DNA of 64,000 nt from Chrysoperla carnea (GCF_905475395.1 NC_058338.1:46783935-46847934); one strand, 5' to 3'; positions 11,526 through 26,340 are shown, numbered from the stretch's first letter. Translations and numbers: made by a program. The notes: a model not told the origin generated them from the sequence alone.

Positions 11526-14338
11526 AGTTTATAATAAAAATGTGTAATTGGTTTTTTAAATTGAAATTTACTATCTAAAACATACATTTTCTATTAATTA
11601 ACTGTCGCAAATCATCCAAAAATTGTAAATATGGTATTCTGGCATGTAATTTAAAGATATATATCCCAAAAACAGGGTGTAATCCACGTATATGTAACAA
11701 GTATAAATGCTATGGGGATTTTGTTTATCCACTAGTTCAGAGATGGCGGGCCAATGGCACGCGACACAATATTTTGGGCACGCCAGCGATCACAAAATTC
11801 ACTTTGAAGATATTACGAACGAACGCGAGTGATCTTACGAATGTACGCTCTGATTGTTATTGTGTTATTGTAGTTACATCATCGACTACAATTAGCATTT
11901 TTAAACAAATCACAAATCCGTTAGTCAAAAAAGCGAACCATAGCAAAAGAAATTAATTGCCAGTGCAATGAAAGACAGAAATAAACAGTCAATTTCTATG
12001 GTTAAATATGTTAGCAAACATTATCATTATCTGCAAGTTACTCTGCTGTAAATTTCAGTTAACCTTTTCTAGAGTCAGAGTTTTTGAAGGATGCTTGTTT
12101 AGCATGCGCGCCCTCATTTCTTGATTATTTCGATAATAAAGATAAGATAATTCAACGCATCAAAGATACTCTTTTTTTGAGACAGATTGTATATTTTTGC
12201 CTCGCCCATATCTACTGTGATACGAATTCTCACAAAAATAGAAATAAAGCAGTTGACTAGAAAACTTCCACTTTTTGAAGTCGCTGTCTTATCTGTTGAA
12301 AGTCAATTCAATTGTAATGTCAGTAATAAGTAAATCAATACTTGAAAAGTCCACCATATAATATATAACTTAACAGACAGACTAACTAGGTACAGGCATC
12401 ACAGATAAACCCATTACCTGATCTTTGAGATGACTCGACTTTATTATAAACAGTACACAGTTATGAGATATATTGTTTAGTCTTGCTTAACTTATTTAAG
12501 TCAGTCAAGTCAGTATTAAATAAAAACGTATAATATAGCTCAGCTCAGCTCAGTTCGACTTAAGTAACTACTATATTAGAAATGACTTTATTGGTACGAA
12601 GCTAAGATAGACTTTAAATATTATATATTTTATATAATAATAATAAAACAGTAGCTGAAACGTGTCATGTACTAAATAAAAACTACCTTTTGTAATTAAT
12701 GATAATTGTCTATGATAACGTTTTGAAATATTATTGTTATTATTTTTTGAAAAAAAAAATGTTCTTAGCTTAAACTTTAACTTAACTGTTTGTTTATTGT
12801 ACAAATTGATTCAGTAAAGTAGAATCAAATTTATTCAAAAAGAAGTTATAGATTCAATAAAAGTATTCAGCCGATATTGCTTTAAGCTTAAGAGGAAGTT
12901 ATTGTAAGTTAGGCTAAGCTTGCAAATCAAGACTACAATCAACAACAATTTTGATTCAATCATGAATTTAACTTGATTATTTTTGATAAATTTGTAAGCT
13001 ATAAGATTTATAAGTAGATACTAGGAATATATCAAGGGCATTTATGGCACATAATTAACAATATCTGGATTGCTCGGTATTTTTTTAGTTGAAAAGACAC
13101 AAATTTAATCACTAATATAAGATCCGTTTAAAACGGTCAATTGCTCGTTTATAACGTTTCAGTTTTTTATGAACTTAGTTGTATGTATATACAAGTACAG
13201 TACAGATTGAAAGAAGTATTTGTTGCACAGTTAGTTACTTACATTAGTGGATAATCGAAATAAATATTATTATTAGTAGTGCAATTTCAATGTGATTAAA
13301 TTATTATTGTTTAAATGTGAAAGATATAATCATTTTTATGTAATTAATGACTACATTTTGAATAATACGAATCAATTTAGTTTATTTTTTTTATTGCTTT
13401 TAAATATTAGTTTTATTAGTAATTTAGACTTCATTTGGATAAAAATTTTTTTTAGTAAATCGATATTTTACAAATTTTAGCTTTTGTTTGTCCATAATAA
13501 AGAATATGCAAATAAAACGATATTGTGCATGGCGTAATAAGTACCCACACAGAAAAAAGCATTTTTTTTTTTTTTAATTAAATTTTATTTTTTCTCCAAT
13601 TTCCTTGATAAATTTTGTATTGTATAAATACAAATCGTAACCATATTAGCAACGAGTAACATATACTACTTACAAGAGTAATTACGATTAACAAATTCAA
13701 ATTGATGATGACTACATGTTAGTTCTAAATACGTATTTATATAAAACAGAATTAATCTGGACATTGGGAAAAAAATCGAAATTTAATACTTAATATCCTA
13801 AAGTTATCGTTTATTATCTTTGATAATATTTATAAAATGAATTTTGTTATTAAAATTTATTGATACACAAATTTTACTACATATTTTAAACAAGAGTATT
13901 AAATATTCATAGTAAAGAATAAAGAGTGTAATAAAACACACCTTACGCAATTAAATAAAAAAATATTGATTTATTTCGCTCTATTATTAATAAATTATTT
14001 TCCAAAAACATCACACGATTTCCATTATTTAAAAATAAAAACATCATGAATTATTTTTAAAATAGATAATCTGTATTTTTTTCAAGGATAAATAGTCATA
14101 AAAATCAAAAATTAAGTACATAAAATTTTCTAAAGCAGAATCACTGAATCAATTTAAAACTTTCATGAACTGTATTCTAGCTATACATATAATTAAAATC
14201 TCCACTCTCAGGAGCTATGATCTAAAAGTTTCATTCTCTAAACAGTTAAAAAGATGAACTCAATAAAACTCAATTCAATATAGCCCGATGTGTCATTTGT
14301 TTACTTAACTTTGGATGAATCGAGTAATTTATTGGATC

Positions 14339-14828
14339 TTTTTTATACCATGTATATGAAATATACCAAGGTATACTAAGTTTAGTCTCAAGTTTGTAAC
14401 GCTTAAAAATATTGATACTAAGAACAAAATTTTGGTATAGGTGTTCATAAAATCACCTAATTAGTCCATTTCTGAAATAGCGTTATAGCGTGCTTAGGAC
14501 GTAAAAAGTGAAGTCGAGTTCGTAAATGAGCAACATAGGTCAATTGGGTCTTGTAAACCGTTAGAGATAGAACAAAAGTTTAAATGTAAAAAATGTTCCT
14601 TATAAAAAAATAAATAACTTTTGTTTGAAACATTTTTTCGTAAACATCACTGTTTACACATGAGAGCGCAAATTGTATAGTATGTATTATATGGGAATAT
14701 CAGTTGTTCATGTGTCCCAAGTTGTTCATGTGTGACATGTATGTATGTGTAATGTGTCAGAGGAATTAACACTGTCTATACATGCTATTTCAACAATTAA
14801 CTCAGTCAATTGTTTGTTTTCACTTGTT
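14339..14828 (+). repeat. Dispersed repeat family B, copy in Notch intron
   Basis: Both ends present (TTTTATACCATGTATATGAA to TTTTCACTTGTT). It has an internal small deletion around the CAGACAGAC block relative to the copy at 51301. Confidence 0.65.
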
Positions 14829-15530
14829 TTGTAAGCTAAATTTAATCGAGATTAATGACAAAAGGAATGAAAAAAGTAAATTTTTCAATATTTTATATTC
14901 AAATTAAATTAAACTGTACTTTAGCATAATGCCCCTGATAGCACAAGTGTAAAATTAATTTAGTTTTCCTAAAATATGTTTAAAAAAAACATTATTTGTA
15001 ATAACGGCTACAAACTAAGAATTAATAACTACTAACAATTAAGACAAAACACGTCTGAAAACCTCCATAAAGTAGTTTAAAACAAAGATAAACCATTTTT
15101 AATTTGTGTAGATTAAAAAGACATCGAAATACTTTTAAAAACAAAATCGTGTAAACATATAAATGGTCTAATAAAATTTTTTAATATATGGTTGAATATT
15201 GATAATACACTATGTATATTCAACATTGTACATAAATATTATAATAATAAAAGTATCCGGGCAATATTTACAAATATTATTGCTTACTTTCTGTTCTGAG
15301 AGTGTTAGCCTAGCTGTACTTTGTTGTGGTTCTTTTAAAACTAACTACATATATGAGAACCTTCCCACACTATAAACTATCAAGTATAAAGAATGATGCA
15401 TGATGTATTATTCTCTGTGATTCAGAATATCATACGGATACAGTAAAGTGTACCATATACTCAAGTTTTGTAGCTTCAAGCACTTCAATTTCTCTATTTA
15501 AGAAGAGAGGTCGATTCAAATTATTCCCTA

Positions 15531-15836
15531 CTAGATTGATACCCTCCCGCTTCACTGGGCTTAAAATTAAAAACCACCGCTTTAAGCCTCCACCCTCTCT
15601 TGATATACACAGTTTTAAATTTTGTTAAAAATAATATAGTCATAATTCATTGAGTATATCAGAATAGTTGGCCATGATTTGTTTAACATTTACTATTTTA
15701 AATTTTTACAGAATTCTCTAAAATGGTTCAAAATGATGATCGTAAATTCAATATTGTAAAAATTTTAAAAATGATTAATGTCAAATTGAATTTTATTTTT
15801 TTTAAAATATATCTTTATAAATTATAGATCATAGCA
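15531..15836 (-). mobile_element. Helitron-like copy, 5'-truncated
   Basis: Reverse copy of the 11057 family. The 3' end CTAG is at 15531-15534, then the ACCCTCCCGCTTCA block in complement; it terminates before the GTTTGTTTG 5' segment. Confidence 0.55.
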
Positions 15837-17636
15837 CTAGCAATAAGAAAATTGATTGGGATATGCTTTACTTTTTTTCATGTTATTATTATGTAATCTC
15901 ATATTAGTCCCAAGCCCAAGGTCAACTTTGGACCAGTTTTCAACTCAAAATAAAAGCAATTATTTAAAAAAAAAAAGTGTTATAAGCTTTCCACTATTAA
16001 ACATGTAAAATAACAAAGAGATTTGACTGATTTTCGATCCTGTAAAAATAATAGTTACCGTTTTATTCGTCGATAACTTAAGTCAAATCGTTTGACGTTA
16101 AATAATGGAAAAATGAAATTTTATTTAGTTAAAACTCGAAGGAAATGAGCTTCAGTATATGTCAGTAGCATGATAAAATAAAATTTCTTACTAGTTATGA
16201 GCCCCATAGTTCGAAATATATTATTTTTACAGGAACGAAAAGTAATGAAAATCTATTACTTTATGAGCATAGTGATATCAAACTTCGAATAAATGTACGA
16301 TTTTTGAGTTATCCACGAAAAGTGGCTCTGATTTGTGCATTTCAGCTTATAAAATAAGATTTCAGGTTCTTATAAACCTCCTCTGATGTGCGTAATTTTT
16401 TGTGCTTTACGTAACCAAAACTTTCGCGCTAAAAAATCTTTCGAAGTAATCATCACTTGACCCACCGTTACATAAGGAGATGTCAGAATCATATTATCGT
16501 TTTCTCAATCGTATTATGGTCCTCTTGAATTCATAAAAATTTAAAACCTTTATATTGAACTGTTTGAAAGTAAATTGAGTGATGCCGAGCTTTTTCCCAT
16601 CACTGTATAAATGTCAAATACTAATTCAATCGCCAATACACATCTAGCCTATATCAACGATTTTATATTATAAGTCTGTTCATAAGATATATATTACCAA
16701 CTTTGAAATTCTAAATAATATACGAAAACAACACTTTCGTCCAGTTTTTTTGGTAATATACATTTTAAGAGCTAATAAATAAATCATACTTTTTCAAACG
16801 TAGAAATATTTTTTAGATGTTACGTTACTTATTTATCTTTTGTCGTCGTCTTGAATCATTTATTAATGTATTATTTAGCTATCTAAATATTATAATATTG
16901 TCGATTTTTTTTTTAAATTCAAGTTCAATCTCGTTTTAGAGGTAAGCAAAAAAGTCCAAAAATTTTTCTGATCGTTTGTTATGTAGTTATTAAGATTTGC
17001 ATTGATTATATCGCATTATCTTATTCCCTTCGTAATTGTACCAACAATCCTTAAATATTACCATAGCAACACTATATCTTCTAAATCAAAGGACAGGATT
17101 AAGCCAAAAATGATAACAAAGTGTCATATGTGCATCTACTGTTACATGAGGAAGGATGAACTTAGATAATTCGTAGATTGTAGTGGTGTCATGGATATAT
17201 TGGTCGTGCTTGCTCAAGTAACTTTACTTTGTTTAATTGGCCAGTTTCCATTATCTAAGATATTTATCTTGATCGATTGCTTTGTGATTTACCTCATATT
17301 TTATTCAGAAATTTCCCCACATTAAACAGGAACTCGTGAGTAGGAGATCACGAAGGTCATATTTCCCCCTTCATTAGATTATTTCATTATTAACAACTTT
17401 TTATTAAAATTATCGCAAAATTACGGGGAGATTACTGGGTTGTTGACATTTTACTAACAGCACTTTAACAGCACTTCTTCAACATTCAACCCGTATGAAT
17501 ACAACTTTTCAACATTTCAATTCGATGGCGATGTGAAGGCGCGCTAAGATTAAACAAGCCACGATAAAAAAAAATCGATATAGAAAAGGGGAAAGGATTT
17601 TAAAGGCAAAAAAAAATCAAAAGATAATAATTTAAC

Positions 17637-18004
17637 TTACATAAGAGAAAGGTTTTTATATATAATACATGCATAATTATAGTAGAATAAGGAGTTGAAA
17701 TAAGGGTTGAAAGGGATACGCTTCGAAAATTTAAAAAAGTTGTGCAACGATTAAGCTCAAATGTTGACAAAATATACAACCAGCTTCAAGGATTGTTTGT
17801 ATCTATTTTTAACCTTCGAGGGTGAAAAAGGTTCGCTGAGAAAGTGGGGATGAATAATCGAATATTTTCAAATATACCCAAGTGGGGTATCAAATAAAAG
17901 AGCATGACATGTACATTACTAAACTGTAATCCCTACGCAAGGGGAATCGAGGAAGGAGGTGAAAGTTGGGATGTTGCCCACCAAAGCGGATAATTCACAG
18001 GTAG
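17637..18004 (+). mobile_element. Helitron-like copy, second family, 5'-truncated
   Basis: Matches the 3' three quarters of 7461-7940 (AGAGAAAGGTTTTTATATAT, TTGAAAGGGATACGCTTC, AATATACCCAAGTGGGGTAT). The terminal CTAG is mutated (ACAGGTAG). Confidence 0.55.
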
Positions 18005-19498
18005 TTTAAACTTAAGGATGTCATTGGAGATTACCAAATATAACTAGGGGTCCGGTAACGGATTCCTAATACACACACCATCCTTTTTCCATTAACCTCC
18101 GATATAATGCATAAGTCTATATTTTCAGGGGAAGTATGACTAAAAAGTTTGAGTTCAAATTACAAAGTAAACACATTTAGTAAGTAAACCTTAAAGTAGA
18201 TAAACTTCTTGTGATTTTTATTATTTTTATATTGTTATTGTTGCTGGTTGTTTTACTTAGCTAAATAGTTGTCTGGCACTGCCACAGCCACCCTGATGAC
18301 CGCAGCCGCAGACAGAAGCTTCACAATCACAACAAACATACAAATACAATACCATGATATTTAACCACATATAAAACTCCTTATATAGTCGTGGTTTTTG
18401 TTCAACTTTTATCAATATTATATTTACTGGTTATATTTATTCCTTTGGCTACTCTATCAGAAGTGTGTGATCTAACTATTAAACATTTTATTGTATGTTT
18501 TTGTAGGAAAAAAAAATTATTTTGTATGGTTAGTAGTAATGGTTAGTTCGCAAGAATTAATGTGATTTAATGTGGTCAGTGTGATGCTGTGGCTAAAGCC
18601 TAACCACCAATCAAATATTAAATCAATATACTGATTTCTAGTTTGCACTTTTATATTATTTCGATGCTCTACCAGTAGGTGTCAAGATTATCAAGCGAGG
18701 TAGATAAAGTACTGACAATATAGAATATAGATCGTAGAATCTTCTATTATACAGAGTGTCTTTTTTAAGTTGACCCATTATGCTTGAAATTCAATAGATA
18801 AATTTAATCGAGGAAAATGCTTCAAACGAAAATTATTAGTTTCAAATAGACACATTTTATATCGGTATCGAAGTTTTCAGGTTTAATTAAAACCTCAAAC
18901 TGATTCATAACTGACAAACATTAGATGAACGCTTTAAATTTCAAAGTTGTTCTTTGTAAATACGCAAACATTTTTTGTATGCATTTTTTTTTTTGTAAAC
19001 CGAATAAGCTAAACAGTAATTGATAGCAAAAATCTAGCTTCTTGTGCGTTTGTTCATTCAATTTGAACAAAAATGATCTTTATAGAAAAACGAAACACTT
19101 TTATTGGATTTATTTAAATTTTTTTTTTTTTTTCGAAGAATGTCTTGATTTTGTAGAAAGCATTATACGAAATAAAAATTTTGAAACGAAAAAACAATTT
19201 TGAATAAAACTTGTCAGTCTGTTTTTACCTAAACTGTACGGTTTGCAGAAAAATGTTTCGAACGAAAAATGTTACTTTTTTAATCAATTACAACTTTCTA
19301 TTTTAAAGTATTTATCTATCAAGAACTAGTATGGAGTAGATTGAGTTTTTCATTGAGCTTGAAAATTTAGGTTTTAATGCCTGCGTAAGATGCGCGCCTA
19401 CATATCCAACGTTTTTGCTTGAAGCATTTTTATAACACAAAATAATTTTTTCTGATCAGACAGAAGTTTCATCTAAGGGCGAATCACCATAAATTGAA

Positions 19499-19786
19499 GG
19501 TATTTCGATACCGAAAAAATGAAAATAATCAAAAAAAAATTTTTATTTATCAATTAATCACTCTTTTATGCGTCTTTCGTAGAAAATTCATATAAATTCT
19601 CTGAACGGCTTAGGAAAACTTAACTATCAAAGTCAGTTTTTTTTATCAATAAAGGGCGCATTTTTCATAAACCGTACAGAAAATCAATATGAATTTTTCA
19701 CAAAAGACCTATGCAAGGGTGATTGATAAATAAAATTTTAAATTTGTCATTTTCATTTTAACTCTTTAGGATATTTCGATACCGTA
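19499..19786. mobile_element. Foldback element 2
   Basis: Inverted arms start GGTATTTCGATACCG at 19499 and close with GGATATTTCGATACCG at about 19771-19786. Internal arm sequence ATTTTTATTTATCAATT / ATTGATAAATAAAAT also pairs. Arms are imperfect, indicating age. Confidence 0.55.
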
Positions 19787-22169
19787 TATCCTATGTCCGT
19801 AATATCCTACCGGAATATTAATAAAAGTTTTTTTATGGAATTGGTAAAACATTTTTAAAAGTACTTATTGACTAAAAATCCAACATTTATAACGACTTCT
19901 TCATATACCACTATGTAAATATGGCTATTTTTAATAATTAATTAATCGTAAACCGTACGAATAAGGCGCATTAAATACTCATTAATTGACACACAAAATT
20001 TCAGTTTTTGCTAATACTTTCGTTTTGGTATCGAAACACCTTAAGTCATCTACGTTAATGATGAATAAAAATCATTTCCATACTCGGTATTCCGAACTTT
20101 AAACGTCACTCGCTAGTGAATTTTTGTGATGATACTAAAGACGCCAGTTCATTAATATAAACTTGTTTAATAATAGTCTAAATATATGGTTTCCGGTTGA
20201 AATAAATTTCACGGTTAATAAAATGATAATTATCTTATTTGATAGTATGATTTGTTTTTTTTTTTTTATCAGTCAAAATATTTTTATTTCCTGAAACGAA
20301 ACATCGATGCAAATGTATGGGAATTCTGATTTTGGCTTGAGAGAATTTCTAAAATTTTTAATATAAAATATTTTAAAAATTTTGGTGGTTTCTTAACATA
20401 GTGAAGTAAATAAAAAATCAATAAAAAAACAACCTTATCGTAACCAAAGTCTTTTACTTGTTTAACGTCATCAATTGACGAACGGTATCAACTATTACTC
20501 ACCATTGAAAGGCTGGACGTCCAAGTTTATTTTTTATTTATTTATTTTTATTGTTTTTACTTTCCTGATAGGAAGGTATAGTTTTCATCCCGAAGATATA
20601 GTCGAAGATTTTGTGATGTCTTTACGCTTTGAGACGATATTTTTGATAACCTGATTAATTTTAAATCATCACAGATCTGGCATGTCTTGATAAAAGGTGT
20701 ATCTCTGAAAAACTTTTTATTCTATATTACAACTTTTTTTTTAGTTAGTTATTCATTTGTCCGTTATTTTTTTCATCCTGAAAATCGAAATTAATAATTT
20801 AATGATATCCCGTATCCTTATGATAACCTACTCTATATTGTAAGATGTCTAAAATTGCTAAATGTTGCTAAATTTTAAATTTTATGCTTTTAATATGCTG
20901 ATTATAAAAATTAATTGAAAGTATAGAAATATGATTCTTAAAATCGTTCAAATTGAATACAATAATTAAATCTATCAGGAAACCATTTGGGCTGTTCTCT
21001 AATAGCCATATCTACACGGATTGTTTTTTTTTTTATTTTTGTTTTTTGTTCGTTTAGAATTATTTTCTATTCGTACAATCGAACCTAAAACATTCCATTG
21101 TATTTTAATAAAATGAGAGTGTATGTATTAATGTTATATGGATTAAACAAAGATAACTCATGTTTGTTACCAAACCATAGATTTTTTTAACTTAAAACTG
21201 TGTATTACATTTGAACACGTTGCTTTGCTCAATAATCGTCAGCGATTGTTTTCGTTATTGTTTTAAGAGTTTTTTTTCATGTTCAATAATCTATAAGAAA
21301 TTAGTTAAATATTTTTGATAAATTTGGTTTTTGTTTTTATTAGAACACGATTCTGGGAGTGGACTTTTTTTACTTTAAAATTCAGGTTTTGGTCTGTCAC
21401 ATGAATTTGTAGTATTATTTTTTAACCAACGAAGATTGTCTCATATAATTTCCCATGTAGAAAATGTCCTTTTTACTCTAAAAAAAATCACTTCTGGTAA
21501 AACGATTGCGTAAGTTGTTAGACAGTATATTACTTTCATACAAACAACTCATGCGGTTGTGTCAACTTCGCCATTCAACCCCGCCGCGACGAGGTTGAAA
21601 AAACCTCATATCGCTTGATATTAAAATTTTTATTTCAGTATACATATTTTAAACAATAGGCAAATGCTTTGCGCCAGACGCATTTTGTCGACAGTATTTA
21701 TTCCGTTGGCTAACATATTTATTTACAAAACCAATTTGCGACTGAAAAATACGGGCCTGCTCTCTTATTTATGAACCGAGCGTAATCATTATATAGAATA
21801 TTGAAAATTAAAGTGAAGTCTCTATTAATTAACTAAACGTTATTTAGGTTTTATGTTCTGTAGGTTGTGATTTGCTTTGCTTGCTGACCTTTTTATACCG
21901 CTCCGACAATGAGACTGCTCGATTTGGTTCAAATGATTAAAGCGTTGCTGTAACCAAATCCGAAAGCGATATGCTTAGGAAGATGTATTTAGCCTCTCAA
22001 AATAATTGACGAGCTGAAATAATCAGCAATAAGTATAGAGACGTACAGGTGCAGAATGTACCTACTCGACAGAGAATATCGCATTGTAAATTTTTATTGT
22101 TGCGTGAAACAGAATGTATACTTTTTAATGAAAATGAATACATAAAAACATGTGTTTTTTGAACTGTCA

Positions 22170-22290
22170 CTTTGGGGACCATTCAAGTATTACGCAGTTT
22201 TCCGAGTCGTTTTTTCATTAAAAAAACTTTTATTAATTTAAATTATAAAAATTGTTTAGAAACCTCCCCCCGAACCTAAGGCTACTTACC
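22170..22290. repeat. Possible MITE-like fragment (ACCATTCA...TTACG)
   Basis: GGGGACCATTCAAGTATTACG followed by a C-rich segment resembles 24774-24900, where GAGCCATTCATTAATTACG is followed by CCCCCTCCTACTTACGTAA. The inverted TTACGTAA arms at the second site suggest a small TIR element. Both copies are decayed. Confidence 0.35.
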
Positions 22291-23275
22291 TAATACTTTA
22301 ATAAAATAGTTTTTTAGTGATCTGTTTGTAGTTATGTTTACAATAAATTTTTTACAATTTGTCGTCTCTAAGTCTAAAAATAAAAGCATCCGGTTTTGTA
22401 GGAGTAAAAACATTAACATAATAAAAAAAATACAAACCACAAAACCACATTTTGGCGGGAAAAGGAGTTACCGTATGATAGATATAAATATGCATTTTTT
22501 TTTTCATAAATATTTGATAAGTGATAAAAACCAACACAACACAAGTGTAATAATATAAAGTAATAAGTACATATATAAAAAAAAGTTTTAATAAACTAAA
22601 TATAAATATTTTAAAAAATATAAAATAATAACACTATATTTTTTATTTATTATATTTTATTAACGTTAACGTGTACATAAGTCTGTGTAGACTTGTAGAG
22701 TGTAGTGCATAGTTACATACCCATCATATCATAAAATTATGTACTTGTTGAAGATAATGCAAATAGTTTATGCATTCAAATAATATATTTCTTTTGAATA
22801 ATATATAATATTTGTATCTTTTACTTATTGTTTAAATTTGTGTATAGGTCTAGCACGCCATCAAAATTATTTGCAAAAATTGAGAGCTCTATATATTGTG
22901 AGTAAGGTCACTAGTTGATCCCGTGAACTTCGGTTCACCTAAAATTAATTTATTTGATTATATCTTTTGATCAGCGATTATTAATGAAAATTAACATCTG
23001 CAGATCTAAGCATTCATTAATAGCTAATATACTATTGATAATAAATACTATTGGTAATAATAGCTAATAATAGCGGATTACTTGCTTATCCCACTCGCTA
23101 TTTCACCCCCGCTTAGTTTGTTCCATTTGCTTAGGACAATTACACCTATGTTCTATTTGCTCACTTTAGGGATTGAGAAAAATATCCTTTCTTACTATTA
23201 CAGTGTTATTACTACACATTGTTTTGGCACTTTCTTACTACACATTGTTTTGGTAAAATTCGATTTCATTGTTAA

Positions 23276-23535
23276 ACATAGTTGCCTTCGAGGGAGATGC
23301 AGTGATTATAGCGATCATACCATTTTTATTACGATATGCTTGGCCTCAAAATAGGCTTCAGTTTTAGCGATTACTTCTTCAACGACCCTACATCTTTTTC
23401 CAGCGAGCATTCTTTTGAGGTCTAAGAACAGGAAGTCGTTGACGTCCAGACCTGGAGAATACGGTGGATGCGAAAGCAATTCGAAGCCCAATTCATATAA
23501 TTTTTTTGCCATCGTTTTCATTTTATGTGACACGG
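23276..23535 (-). pseudogene. Mariner transposase C-terminal relic
   Basis: Minus-strand translation gives KKLYELGFELLSHPPYSPGL, then DLKRMLAGKRC, VIAKTEAYFEAK and, after frame breaks, CISLEGNYV. These match the C-terminal part of mariner transposases (DD34D group). The Asp usually found in the SPDLAPSD catalytic context reads Gly here (SPGL), the downstream Lys/Trp region is deleted, and there are stops and a frame change. The N-terminal domain and catalytic first half are absent. A dead fragment inside the Notch intron. Confidence 0.8.
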
Positions 23536-23579
23536 TGAAGTATAAATATAGTTCTCTTTTGTAAATATTATGAACCCCA

Positions 23580-23690
23580 TGAAGTTAAGAAGATCTACTA
23601 AGGTCTTCTTAACTTCACTAAAAAGGCCTACAAAGGTATTCTTAACTTCACTAACTCTTGCTGTTCTTTAACTTCATAGAATAGTGGCCG
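23580..23690. repeat. Short tandem/inverted CTTAACTTCA repeats
   Basis: The word CTTCTTAACTTCACTA or close variants occurs three times, and its complement GAAGTTAAGAAG once, within 110 bases next to the mariner relic. Confidence 0.5.
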
Positions 23691-24773
23691 GGATTGGCCC
23701 AACCCTTTTTCGGTATCAAAACGGACCTTTTGGACTAATTGTGTCCCATCCCATGTCAGCCACCTAACCTAACTTAAGTAGATGTTAAAGAGAATATGCT
23801 TTTTAAATATTTGTAATCCCTCTTATCTCCACATCATATATTGTCACAAATTTTAGAAGACCCCTCTTATCATCATCCCTAAATATGACGTTATTTATGA
23901 ATAGCTGAGTAGTCTTATGTTACATAAACACTGATGTATATACCTGGTATTTGGTAAAATTTATTCAATAATGAATGTCGTGTCGATTAAAAATTGAATC
24001 TCATCAATAAGTAACACAATAAATATATATAAATTTCGTGTATATATGTTGTTATATTATGGCATTAAGTTGAGCGCGTGGGCAGCTAACTGCTAAACCC
24101 GCCTGCTAAAATCATACATACAATACATTCATACATACATAATATAAGTATATGTAGTATATTAAACCCTTCTCCTTCCACTTCATCATCGTAATAATAT
24201 TCTAAGCTGAAAACTGACTGTAGTTGTAGCTGTGTTTGTTCTTATAAAACATATTATTGTGAATGTGAATGTATACACCATGTCCGTCTGTTCTCTGTAC
24301 ATACATATACAGTATACGTACTTTAATGACTACTATCACCGTGGGAAAGTGCACTATTGCCTCTTAACCCGTTCACCACGTCTTTTATTCATGTGATAGA
24401 GGTGTCCCCCCACGCCTATATGCCCCGGTCTCTCTATATAAAATAATAATCATAATAAACATTATATTAAATATATTATATATTTATTATTCGTATTTTT
24501 TTTTAATGAAACAGTACTTTGCTTTATTTGTTAGTCATTGGATTTTTTTTTCTTTAAATTTTATTATTATTAATTGCAAATAAATTGTTTTAAGGAAATT
24601 CGTATTTAAAACAAGTTAAGATTAATAACCGGTGTTAGAAAAACTTTTTTATTTATTTACAAGTTGTTTTCTTCCATTCATGTTTGATTAAAACCTTTTT
24701 CCAAGTTTTTTTTAATCATCTGTATCTTATTATTTAAAATCTACAAGTCAGTGAAAATTTTGATGATAATTTA

Positions 24774-24890
24774 GGAGCCATTCATTAATTACGTAAGGAT
24801 GAGTTTGGCGATTTTTGACATTTCCCCATGTAAGGCCATGGGTACATAATATTTTCCGAACTTCCCCCTCCTACTTACGTAAAATTTTAT
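24774..24890. repeat. Possible MITE with ATTACGTAA / TTACGTAA arms
   Basis: ATTCATTAATTACGTAAGGA and CCCCCTCCTACTTACGTAAA form short inverted arms about 80 bases apart. Related to 22170-22290. Weak evidence. Confidence 0.35.
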
Positions 24891-26340
24891 GTCGTTTTTC
24901 AGAATAATAAAATGTTAGTTACACTAAAACTCACAGTTTGAAGTAAATCAAAGATTTTTTTAAAATAGATAAATTAGGTTAATATGTAGTTTGAAGTGTA
25001 CATTATTATAGATAGAGTGAAGAAAACCTTTCGGCATCCTGTCTTATATTACCTCTACGTCTTCGTCTGTCTTATATTACTTCTATGAAATACACAGACA
25101 TGCACGTGTTTATACAATAATTAAAAATATTAATATTCACGCTTTGTCAGGCTGTGAGACAAAGAGGGAAGGCGATCCCTTTTTTTGGTCTGTTTTTTAG
25201 AATAGCAGTCAATAATTTTAATTTCTTTGGTTAAAAGCCATTCAAACATATTTACATACAATATTTATAGATATTCAAATAGATTTTTCAGAACTAATCT
25301 TAAAAATTTTTTTGATGTAATGTAATTAGATAAATTTTAATACTGGATCTAATCGCTTTATAAAGATACGACCAAAAAAGTTGAACGACTGCATATATTT
25401 TGTCGTTTTATCTCATTGAATCAATTCCTGTAGTATTATATGTACCTATAACCCAAATGTTGCACCACTCTAAATTTATAAAAAATAAATTAAAAACGAT
25501 AGTTAAGGGCTTTTAATCAAAATTTAATTCCAGTTAAATAAATTTGTAACATCTCAAATTAGTTATACATTTTAGTCACAACCCCTAAATTTATTTTCCA
25601 CAAATAGCCACTTATAATAATATTTAAATGTTATTTGATATATCAATTTGTATAAGTTGTTGAACATATGTGCTATTTAAAAGCTTTTAAAGTTTTTTGT
25701 CACCCTTAATAATCTGATCGTATTCATGAGGGTGCTTTTTATGATAATTGAATGATTAAATATTTATATTGTTTATTTAAGCCGTTATTAATGTGGTTAT
25801 GCTATTTTTTTATGCCACTTGCTGAAATAAGCAATGCCTTGAGAAAAAAAACCCTTTATTAAGGCAACTAAATCAATTCTGGAAGCAATTCCCATGGTCA
25901 GTCAAAAGCTATGGTCTTTCTTCACGGCGTATCTCCTAGACAAAATACTATAGCTTTATCCGCTTAAAATGCTACCTCTTATCCGGGAACATTTTGTCTC
26001 TAGCTGTCAGGTTCTTATAAAGAAGAGCAAAGAAGACCTAAAGCAAACCCTTGGGTACTTGGTGCTAGGAACCCAGTTTCGTTACCCATTTAATCTGTAT
26101 TATTATTATTATGATTCAATTAAATGAGAGTGAGAGTTCGTATGAAAGGTGAACCACTTGGGTTTATCTTTTAAAGGCACGCCGGGTGGAAAGTATCAAC
26201 TTTCAACCCGCTGTGTAAACCGCCTTCGTCGAGCAGAAAAATAGTATACACACCACGGGAGCAAGTAAAGAATGTCTCAGATTTCATGTTTGTCACTCTC
26301 GGCTCTTTTTCTCAATTTACATGATTGAAAGGAACCGCAA

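Noticed and set aside
11774..12260. Less AT-rich stretch with short open frames (CACGCGACACAATATTTTGG)
   Set aside because: It hints at a decayed transposase but all frames have stops and no catalytic motif was found.
12227..24349. Su(H)/CSL-type words (12227, 15362, 24342) in the Notch intron
   Set aside because: About eight matches to YGTGRGAA are expected by chance in 64 kb on both strands; no clustering.
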